A stretch of 64,000 nt of DNA from Candidatus Thiovulum imperiosus (lineage in GTDB: Bacteria; Campylobacterota; Campylobacteria; Campylobacterales; Thiovulaceae). The stretch covers positions 1 to 64,000 of the forward strand of contig JAMJTW010000007.1 of NCBI GenBank assembly GCA_024281175.1, given 5' to 3'. Made by a program: the position numbers and the translations under genes. The notes beneath the pieces were generated by a model. The model was not told the origin of the DNA. It searched no databases and saw only the letters and a program-made list of their open reading frames with translations. Of the stretch, positions 25,125 to 31,982 are shown one piece after another; the stretch's first letter is position 1, and the number at the start of each line of letters is the position of its first letter.

Positions 25125-28100
25125 AAAAGAGAAACCGAGAGTTTTTAACTTTTGCCTATTCAAATTCTACGATTTCGGAAGAGAAGTTTCGAGGATTTCT
25201 AAGAGAGCTAAAAGTTTATCTTCTAAAAGTAGAAAAGTTGGAATTGGAAGAGAACGGAAAAGAGTATTTGAAAGCTCTATTCCGAAGTGTTGGATTTCAA
25301 GAACATAAAATCGAGGCTTTTAAGAAAGTAGACTTGGCGATTGAAAATCAAGTTTTTATCGAAACAAAACTTCCAAAAAGTTCTGAAATGATTTCAAATT
25401 CTGATTTTAGAAAAAAGGCTTTTGCTCAAATCTGTTACTACACAAAAGAGTTTGGAAGTGCAAATTTGAAGCACCTCATCGCTACTGATTTTCAAAATCT
25501 CTACCTTTTCAAAACAAGAGAGATACAGAAAGTAGATTTAAAGTATCGCAAAAGTGCAAAGACCGATGAGGTCTATCGGGAACTTCAAACTTTAGAAATT
25601 CCAGAATTGGATTTCACAAAAGTTGAGTTTTCGAAATTCCAAATTTCGGAACTTGAGAAACTTGAAAAGGATTTGGAAAGCAACTTCAAACTTAAAAGAG
25701 AACTGACCGCAATTTACAAACTTCTTTCTCCTCAAAATCTGCTAGAAATCGATGTTGGAAAGGATATGAATAGACTCGATTTAGGTTTCTATCATGAACT
25801 TTTACACATCTTTGGAGTTGAGGAAAAAGTGGATAGCGATGGAATTCAGAAGATTTTGAGAAAGCGGGAAAGAGATGCAGGAAGCATTTTAGAACTTGTT
25901 TTTTCTGAAAAGAAGATGGAATTTGAAGAGGCTTTTGAACTCTCTGTAATTTGGCTAAATCGAATTCTCTTTCTGAAACTTCTTGAGGCGAGACTTCGAT
26001 TTATGCACCCAAATTTTCCAAGTTTCATGAACTCCAAAACCCTTCCAGATTTTCGAGCTTTGGAAAATCTCTTTTTTGAAGTTATGGCAAAAAAGAAGAG
26101 AAAAGCTGGACTTGAGAAGTTTTCAAAAATTCCATATATGAACTCTTCACTTTTTGAGAAGAAAGAGTTGGAAGAGAAGTTTTTTGGAATTCGAGATTTG
26201 GACTCCAATTTGGAAATGGAACTTTGGGAAAACTCACTTTTGGGTGAGGGAAAACTGAAAACTTTGGAATACCTTTTCAGATTTCTCGACTCCTACGATT
26301 TTGGAAGTAATAAATTTGAGGAAGTTGCAAAAGAGGATAGAACTCTAATCAAATCTTCTGTTTTGGGTCTTATCTTTGAAAAGGTGAATGGATACAGCGA
26401 GGGTTCTCACTACACTCCAAGTTTCATAACTCAAAAACTTGCAAAAGACTCTTTGAACTCTTTTGAGGGAACTCTTTCAGAAATCAGAGTTCTTGACCCG
26501 TCGGTTGGTTCGGGGCATATTTTAGTTTCGGTTTTGAATGAGTTGGTGCTTCGAGGTGTAGAACTTCCAGACCAATTTGGAAAGAGCCGCAAACTCTCGT
26601 TGGAAAATGATGAAATTCATATTGCCGATGAGGTTCAATATATTGAGGAAAATGGAGTTTTTCCCGCTGAAGCTACTCGAATTCAGGTAGCACTTTTCCA
26701 AAAGGTGAAGAGTGTAATTGAGAAAAATCTTTTTGGAGTTGATATAAATCCAAATTCAGTAGAAATTGCACGATTACGGCTCTGGGTGGAACTTTTGAAG
26801 TGGAGCTATTACGACGAAAACGGAAAGTTTATAACACTACCAAATTTAGATGTAAATGTAAAAGTTGGAAACTCGCTACTTTCCCAATTTCCACTTTCTG
26901 AAAGTTTGGAAAAAATTGGAAAAGAGAAAGTTCTAAGACTTCAGGAACTTGGAAAGAGCTACTTCCATAAAAGCGGTTCTGAGAAGAGAGAAATCGAAAA
27001 AGAGATTTCAGAAATCAGAAGTAGCTTTAGAAAGGAGTTAGAAACTGGTAGTTCTGAAAAGAAAGGAATGCAAAAACTTCTGGAGAGTTTTCTAACTGAA
27101 TTTGAAGAGAATTTTGTTTCAGAATTTCTTGAAATTTATAAGCCTCAAAAACCTCTTTTTAGCGATGAAAAGAAGAAAGGGTATAAAAAGAGACTGAAGC
27201 AGATTTCAGATTTACATGAAAAGATAGAATTCTTGGAACATCTACCAAACGGTTTTGAGTGGAGATTTGAGTTTCCAGATGTTTTAAGAGAAGATGGAAG
27301 TTTTGAGGGATTTGACCTCATCGTCGCAAATCCTCCATATATCAGAATTCAAGGTTTAGATAGAGATATTTCAGACGCTTACAAAAAGATTTACAAATCA
27401 GCAACTGGAAATTACGATATTTATGTTCTTTTTGTAGAGCGGTTTTTAGAACTTCTAAAACCACACGGAAACCTCCATTTCATCATGCCTCATAAATGGA
27501 TAAATTCTGGTTTTGGAAAAGGTCTTCGGGAGCTTACAAAAAAGAAGATTTCCCAATTTATCTCTTTTGGTGAATATCTCGTTTTTGACAATGCGATGAC
27601 TTGCACCTCTTTGGCAATGTTCCACAAAAGAGAGCAGGAAACTCTGAAATATGCCGAGTTTCAGGATAGTTCAAAAAAAGAGAGAATGGAAAAGTGCCGA
27701 AAAGAGAAGAGAATGGAAACCGCAGAGTGCGAACCTCATCTTGAAATTACAGAGTTTCTTGAAACCCTTTCAGAATTTGAAACTATCTCTACGAAAAAGT
27801 TAGGTTCTGAACCTTGGATTTTTAAAAAAGGTGGAATTGTAGAAGTTTTAGAAAAGTTGGAAGAGCAACCTTACAAAGTTTCAGATGTTTTTGAAAAGAT
27901 ATTTACTGGAATTCAAACTAGCGGAGATGACATCTTTCTTCTAAATTTAGATTTCAAATCAAAAGAGATACTTAAAAGAGAGAAAAATGGTGAAAAGTTC
28001 CCAACTTTCAAATTTGAAGAAGAGTTTCTAAAACCAATTCTCAAAGGAAATGATGTTCATCGATACGAAAAACTTCAAAATAAATATTGGGTCATTTTTC

Positions 28101-28879
28101 CTTACAAATTTGTAAATGGTAAAGCTGAACTCTACTCGGAAGAAGAGATTTCTGAAAAGTTTCCAGAAAGCTACAAATATCTGAAATATTTTGAAAAGGA
28201 GTTTAGACAACGGGAACGGGGGAGATTTGATATAGATGGGAAATGGTTTCAATTTGGAAGAAAACAGGGGTTGAATGGTGTTGAAATTGAGAAACTTATG
28301 CAACCAGATATTTCATTTGGCGGTAACTTTGCTTTAGACTCAAAACAAAAGTTTTTCCATTCAACAACTATTTACAGTTGGGTTAAAAAAAAGAGTATCG
28401 AAACAGATTACAAATTCTACTTAGCAATTCTAAATTCAAAAGTGATGTGGTTTTTCATTCGAAATAGGGGAACTGTTTTAGCAAATGGCTATTTCCGATT
28501 TTTACCTAGCTACCTAAACCCTTTCCCACTCCCTGCTCCCTCTCCAGTTTCCGAAAAAGTCCTTTCAACTCTTGTAGATTTTGTGCTTTTTGAAAAGGAG
28601 ATTTCCCCAAAAGAGAGGAACACAGAACTTCTTGAAAGTGTAATTGACATAGTAGTTTTCAATCTCTATTTTGAAGAAGAGATGAAAAAAGCTGACTGTT
28701 ATATTCTTGATAGACTTTTTGAAAAATTGCAACCTTTGGAAAATTTTGAAGATTTGGAAACAAAACGAGAATATTTAAAAGCTGTTGAAAACTTTTTTAA
28801 TAAAGACTCTAAAATTAAAAGAAGTTTGATTTTTTCATATAAACTTATCGATGAGGTGCAAATTATAAATGGCAAATGA
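25121..28879 (+). CDS. type IIG restriction-modification enzyme 2
   Basis: The 1252-aa protein is an Eco57I-like fused nuclease-methyltransferase. The N-terminal nuclease site is KKVDLAI...FIETKLP (about 67-83). Motif I is DPSVGSGHIL (near 461), with SHYTPSFITQKL just before, and motif IV is NPPYIRIQG (near 737). The region between carries a charged helical insert (about 600-700), longer than in enzyme 1. The C-terminal target-recognition part begins VSDVFEKIFTGIQTSGDDIFLL and is alignable with enzyme 1. It overlaps the KilA-N gene by four bases and the ATPase gene by eleven. All catalytic motifs are intact. Confidence 0.87.
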   Translation: MKKRNREFLTFAYSNSTISEEKFRGFLRELKVYLLKVEKLELEENGKEYLKALFRSVGFQEHKIEAFKKVDLAIENQVFIETKLPKSSEMISNSDFRKKAFAQICYYTKEFGSANLKHLIATDFQNLYLFKTREIQKVDLKYRKSAKTDEVYRELQTLEIPELDFTKVEFSKFQISELEKLEKDLESNFKLKRELTAIYKLLSPQNLLEIDVGKDMNRLDLGFYHELLHIFGVEEKVDSDGIQKILRKRERDAGSILELVFSEKKMEFEEAFELSVIWLNRILFLKLLEARLRFMHPNFPSFMNSKTLPDFRALENLFFEVMAKKKRKAGLEKFSKIPYMNSSLFEKKELEEKFFGIRDLDSNLEMELWENSLLGEGKLKTLEYLFRFLDSYDFGSNKFEEVAKEDRTLIKSSVLGLIFEKVNGYSEGSHYTPSFITQKLAKDSLNSFEGTLSEIRVLDPSVGSGHILVSVLNELVLRGVELPDQFGKSRKLSLENDEIHIADEVQYIEENGVFPAEATRIQVALFQKVKSVIEKNLFGVDINPNSVEIARLRLWVELLKWSYYDENGKFITLPNLDVNVKVGNSLLSQFPLSESLEKIGKEKVLRLQELGKSYFHKSGSEKREIEKEISEIRSSFRKELETGSSEKKGMQKLLESFLTEFEENFVSEFLEIYKPQKPLFSDEKKKGYKKRLKQISDLHEKIEFLEHLPNGFEWRFEFPDVLREDGSFEGFDLIVANPPYIRIQGLDRDISDAYKKIYKSATGNYDIYVLFVERFLELLKPHGNLHFIMPHKWINSGFGKGLRELTKKKISQFISFGEYLVFDNAMTCTSLAMFHKREQETLKYAEFQDSSKKERMEKCRKEKRMETAECEPHLEITEFLETLSEFETISTKKLGSEPWIFKKGGIVEVLEKLEEQPYKVSDVFEKIFTGIQTSGDDIFLLNLDFKSKEILKREKNGEKFPTFKFEEEFLKPILKGNDVHRYEKLQNKYWVIFPYKFVNGKAELYSEEEISEKFPESYKYLKYFEKEFRQRERGRFDIDGKWFQFGRKQGLNGVEIEKLMQPDISFGGNFALDSKQKFFHSTTIYSWVKKKSIETDYKFYLAILNSKVMWFFIRNRGTVLANGYFRFLPSYLNPFPLPAPSPVSEKVLSTLVDFVLFEKEISPKERNTELLESVIDIVVFNLYFEEEMKKADCYILDRLFEKLQPLENFEDLETKREYLKAVENFFNKDSKIKRSLIFSYKLIDEVQIINGK

Positions 28880-30302
28880 TTTTGGTTTAGAACCAGAAAT
28901 TATAAATTCTGTTGGTCTCAAAATTGAGAGTTTAGAATTAGAAAATTTCCGTTTTTTTGGAACTGACAATAATGTTTTTACTCTTAATTCGCAAAACACT
29001 CTAATTTATGGAGAAAATGGCTCTGGAAAAAGTTCTATTTTTAGAGCTTTTGAAATTTTAGGTAAAGAAAAAATATCTTCTAAAGAGTGGAAAGAGAATA
29101 AAAATATCTATTCTGATACTTACACTTTAATCAAACTCTCTCTCTCAAATGGAAACGAATTTCTTTTAGATGACGATCATTTAGAAATTGCTGATTTCCA
29201 AAAAGAGCTATCAATTTTAAAACCATTTCTTGATTACAAATCTCTCTTAAAAATTAATTATCGAGATTTGGATTTTCACTCTAAAAAGATAAATATTTAT
29301 TCAATTGTGAAAGAGCTTTTTAAAAACTATCCTATTGGAGACAATTTAACTTTAAGTTCAATTAAAAATCCAGACAAATATTTTGAAAAACTAGAGTATA
29401 TTTTGAATTCTCTTCTTCCAGATATTCAGAGCTTTTTGAGTAAATTTTCAGATAACTTTTGGATCGATCAATTTGTCTTTTTAAAACAGTTTACTGATGA
29501 TGATAGAGTTGAGTTTGTCGTTAATATAAATCTTGGATATGCTGAAGAGACCATTGAAAAGCATCATCTCTTTTTCAATGAAGCGAAACTCTCCTCTCTT
29601 GCAATTTCAATATATTTCGCAATTATTAAAGAGTTCTCAACTTTTCAAAATGAAAATGCCCTCAAAATCTTAACTCTTGATGATCTTCTTATCTCTCTCG
29701 ATATGTCGAATAGAATGAAACTCCTGCCAGTTTTGAGAGATGACTTTTCTGACTTTCAAATAATTTTCTTGACTCACGATAAAGAACTCTTTGAAATTTA
29801 TAAAAATGAGAAGGATAGCCCTTTTAAAAATGGAAAAAAGTTTGAAATCTATTTAGACGAGAGTTCTGAAATTGAGAAACCTTTTGTAAAAGAGCATCTG
29901 GATTATTTCCAAACAGCTCGAAAATATTTTGATGAATTTGATTATCCTGCCTCTGCAAACTATTTGCGAAAAGAGGTTGAACGGCTTAAAGAAATTAAGC
30001 AAAAACAGGAAAATAGCAAACAGAATAAAAACGATATTTTCAAAAAATTTCAGAAACTTCTCCAAAATACAGATTTAAAAAACTCTGAAAATCATTCTAA
30101 AGTTGTTGGCAAACTTATCGGTTTTAAAAAAGGCTTTGAGACTGAAACCTCTTCAGAAATTGAATTCGATTTAACTGAAATTAAATCTATTACAGATCGG
30201 ATTTTAAATCCATTTTCTCACAATGACAATTCTAAACCTCTTTACAAAAGTGAGTTGGAAAATGCTTTAGATATTGTTGAAAAGATTAGAAATCAAATTT
30301 AA
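28869..30302 (+). CDS. SMC/RecF-like AAA ATPase of the defence unit
   Basis: The 477-aa protein has an N-terminal LKIESLELENFRFFG and Walker A GENGSGKSS (near 51), typical of RecF/SMC-type ATPases. A degenerate signature (KLSSLAISIYFAI) and Walker B LTLDDLLISLD follow near 240-275, then LTHDKELFE. No long coiled coil separates the halves. The C-terminal part contains LNPFSHND, a motif I have seen in defence-associated ATPases without a firm function. Overlap with type IIG enzyme 2 makes it part of that operon. A role sensing or acting on foreign DNA is inferred. Confidence 0.75.
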   Translation: MANDFGLEPEIINSVGLKIESLELENFRFFGTDNNVFTLNSQNTLIYGENGSGKSSIFRAFEILGKEKISSKEWKENKNIYSDTYTLIKLSLSNGNEFLLDDDHLEIADFQKELSILKPFLDYKSLLKINYRDLDFHSKKINIYSIVKELFKNYPIGDNLTLSSIKNPDKYFEKLEYILNSLLPDIQSFLSKFSDNFWIDQFVFLKQFTDDDRVEFVVNINLGYAEETIEKHHLFFNEAKLSSLAISIYFAIIKEFSTFQNENALKILTLDDLLISLDMSNRMKLLPVLRDDFSDFQIIFLTHDKELFEIYKNEKDSPFKNGKKFEIYLDESSEIEKPFVKEHLDYFQTARKYFDEFDYPASANYLRKEVERLKEIKQKQENSKQNKNDIFKKFQKLLQNTDLKNSENHSKVVGKLIGFKKGFETETSSEIEFDLTEIKSITDRILNPFSHNDNSKPLYKSELENALDIVEKIRNQI

Positions 30303-30320
30303 ATGAGAAATTCTGAACTA

Positions 30321-30366
30321 TGCCTTTCTGATAAAATTGTAGTTGCACACAAATATTAGAAAGGCA
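30321..30366 (+). promoter_or_regulatory. cassette boundary site 5
   Basis: TGCCTTTCT (30321-30329) and AGAAAGGCA (30358-30366) frame TGATAAAATTGTAGTTGCA. It lies 18 bases after the ATPase stop codon. As at site 3, resemblance to other sites begins exactly at the left arm. Confidence 0.75.
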
Positions 30367-30378
30367 ACAAATTATATC

Positions 30379-31128
30379 ATGACAAATCAGATGATGAATG
30401 TTCAAATCGGAAAAGAGTTCACTGTTCAAATTGGACACAAAACAGAAATGGGGAAACTCAATGATGTTCTAACAATTGGAAATGAGTATCGAAAGAGAAA
30501 AGGTCTTCGAGAAATTGAGATGAGAGAGTGGTTAGCAAAAGAAACAACTTGGGAGTTTATCCTTGAAGTAGAGCGAGAATTTGGGAATAAATTCCAAACT
30601 CCCGATTCGGGAGTTTGCCTTTCAGACTACAAAAATATTTATGGAAAAATAGAATTCGCTCAACTTATCAAGCAATTTTCCGTAATAAAGTCTCAAAGAG
30701 GTGGAAAACCTGAAAATAGAGGATATTGGGCAAACTTGTATATTATGTTAGACCTTGCCAGTCATCTTTCATCAACTTTGAAACTTGAGATGTATAAAGT
30801 TTTCATAAATCAGAAAATCCTTTTTTGGAGAGATTTGGGTGGTGAAAATTTCAAAGAGTTCAATTCTCTCATCGACACTCTGCCCGACCGAAAAGGAAAA
30901 AATAACAGAAATCTCTATATAGAAATCTCTTTGGAAATTCGGCGAAAACTCTCTATTCTTTCTACAAAAGGCTACAATGAAAAAGAACATCATGCACTAA
31001 TTCAAGAAAATAGAGCTGAATGGTTAAAGAGTTTAAATTTTGCTATCAAAGTTGGATTTATAAAATCTTATGAAGAACTTAAAGATACTTTTGAAAAGTT
31101 GGAACTTATTGAGGAGATGCCTTTCTGA
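30379..31128 (+). CDS. KilA-N-type protein, paralogue 4
   Basis: The 249-aa product has the shared N-terminal block, a KilA-N core (RGGKPENRGYWANLYIMLDLASHLSSTLKLEMYKVFI), the NSLIDTLPDRKG block and the EEMPF tail. The start is set by alignment with the other copies; an AAAGG lies about 15 bases before ATG, further than usual. No enzyme gene follows directly. Long tracts are nearly identical in DNA to the other copies, pointing to recent duplication or gene conversion. Confidence 0.72.
   Translation: MTNQMMNVQIGKEFTVQIGHKTEMGKLNDVLTIGNEYRKRKGLREIEMREWLAKETTWEFILEVEREFGNKFQTPDSGVCLSDYKNIYGKIEFAQLIKQFSVIKSQRGGKPENRGYWANLYIMLDLASHLSSTLKLEMYKVFINQKILFWRDLGGENFKEFNSLIDTLPDRKGKNNRNLYIEISLEIRRKLSILSTKGYNEKEHHALIQENRAEWLKSLNFAIKVGFIKSYEELKDTFEKLELIEEMPF
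30595..30617. repeat. palindrome inside KilA-N paralogue 4
   Basis: Arms CAAACTCCCGA and TCGGGAGTTTG, 11 bp around a central T, are perfect complements. They occupy the same position and have the same flanks as in paralogue 3, but a different stem core. Confidence 0.85.
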
Positions 31129-31164
31129 TAAAATTGTAATTGCAAAACATTTTGAAGAAAGGCA
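31118..31164 (+). promoter_or_regulatory. cassette boundary site 6
   Basis: TGCCTTTCT (31118-31126) overlaps the stop of paralogue 4. AGAAAGGCA (31156-31164) lies 29 bases further on, with TGATAAAATTGTAATTGCA between. It precedes paralogue 5, the last unit of the array. Confidence 0.75.
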
Positions 31165-31177
31165 ATGAAATTATATC

Positions 31178-31891
31178 ATGACAAATCAGATGATGAATGT
31201 TCAAATCGGAAAAGAGTTCACTATTAAAATTGGACACAAAACAGAAATGGGAAAACTCAACGATGTTTTGACAATTGGAAATGAGTATCGCAAGAGAAAA
31301 GGTTATCAAAAGATAGGTTTAGATGAGTATTTACGAAGAACAGAAACTTGGGAATTTATTTTTGAGGTTGAAGAGAAATACGGTAAAACCACAAACCGGG
31401 AAATTCCCGGTTTGGAAAAAGACGACAAAAACAGAGTTCTTTATAGCAAACTTATGAAAAACTTTTCAGTGATTAAATCTCAAAGAGGTGGAAAAGTTGA
31501 AAATCGTGGAGTTTGGGCTAACTTGCAAATTATGCTTGATTTGGCAATCTATTTATCTCCTACTCTTAGATTAGAAATGATAGATGTTTTCATAAATCAG
31601 AAAATTCTTTTTTGGAGAGATTTGGGTGGAGAAAATTTCAAAGAGTTCAATTCTCTCATCGACACTCTGCCAGACCGAAAAGGAAAAAATAACAGAAATC
31701 TCTATATAGAAATCTCTTTGGAAATTCGGCGAAAACTTGAGATTTTGAAAAGCAAAGGATATAACGAAAAAGAGCATAACGCTTTAATTCAGGAGTCTCG
31801 AGCAAATTGGCTTAATGTTTTAAGTTTAGGAATTGGTGCTGGAATGATAAAAACCTATGAAGATTTAATAAAAATTTTAGAGAAATTATGA
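31178..31891 (+). CDS. KilA-N-type protein, paralogue 5
   Basis: The 237-aa product has the shared N-terminal block but a different linker (YQKIGLDEYLRRTETW). The KilA-N core is RGGKVENRGVWANLQIMLDLAIYLSPTLRLEMIDVFI. Its C-terminus is of the paralogue 3 type (ILEKL) without EEMPF, and no boundary site follows. A fold-back repeat starts six bases after the stop codon. It therefore looks like the right end of the array, possibly truncated from a unit that once continued into an enzyme gene as paralogue 3 does. Confidence 0.72.
   Translation: MTNQMMNVQIGKEFTIKIGHKTEMGKLNDVLTIGNEYRKRKGYQKIGLDEYLRRTETWEFIFEVEEKYGKTTNREIPGLEKDDKNRVLYSKLMKNFSVIKSQRGGKVENRGVWANLQIMLDLAIYLSPTLRLEMIDVFINQKILFWRDLGGENFKEFNSLIDTLPDRKGKNNRNLYIEISLEIRRKLEILKSKGYNEKEHNALIQESRANWLNVLSLGIGAGMIKTYEDLIKILEKL
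31392..31414. repeat. palindrome inside KilA-N paralogue 5
   Basis: Arms CAAACCGGGAA and TTCCCGGTTTG, 11 bp around a central A, are perfect complements. It has the same 23-base architecture and CAAAC/GTTTG ends as in paralogues 3 and 4, with a different interior. Confidence 0.85.
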
Positions 31892-31896
31892 AAAAA

Positions 31897-31976
31897 CGGG
31901 AGTGACCAAAGAGTCTTTTTCTTAGACTCTTCGCGTTTGCTCAGAGAGGAAATCCTACTCTATTTGGTAACTCCCG
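31897..31976. repeat. fold-back repeat R4
   Basis: Ends CGGGAGTGACCAAA and TTTGGTAACTCCCG pair with one mismatch. The interior AGACTCTTCGCGTTTGCTCAG matches repeat R5 near 39.34 kb. It lies between the convergent genes KilA-N 5 and mfd, where it could end transcription from both sides. Confidence 0.82.
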
Positions 31977-31982
31977 ATATTT

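Noticed and set aside
19696-31891. An integron
   Set aside because: No integrase gene or attI-like site is visible, and the boundary site carries a promoter rather than an attC-like fold; only the cassette layout is similar.
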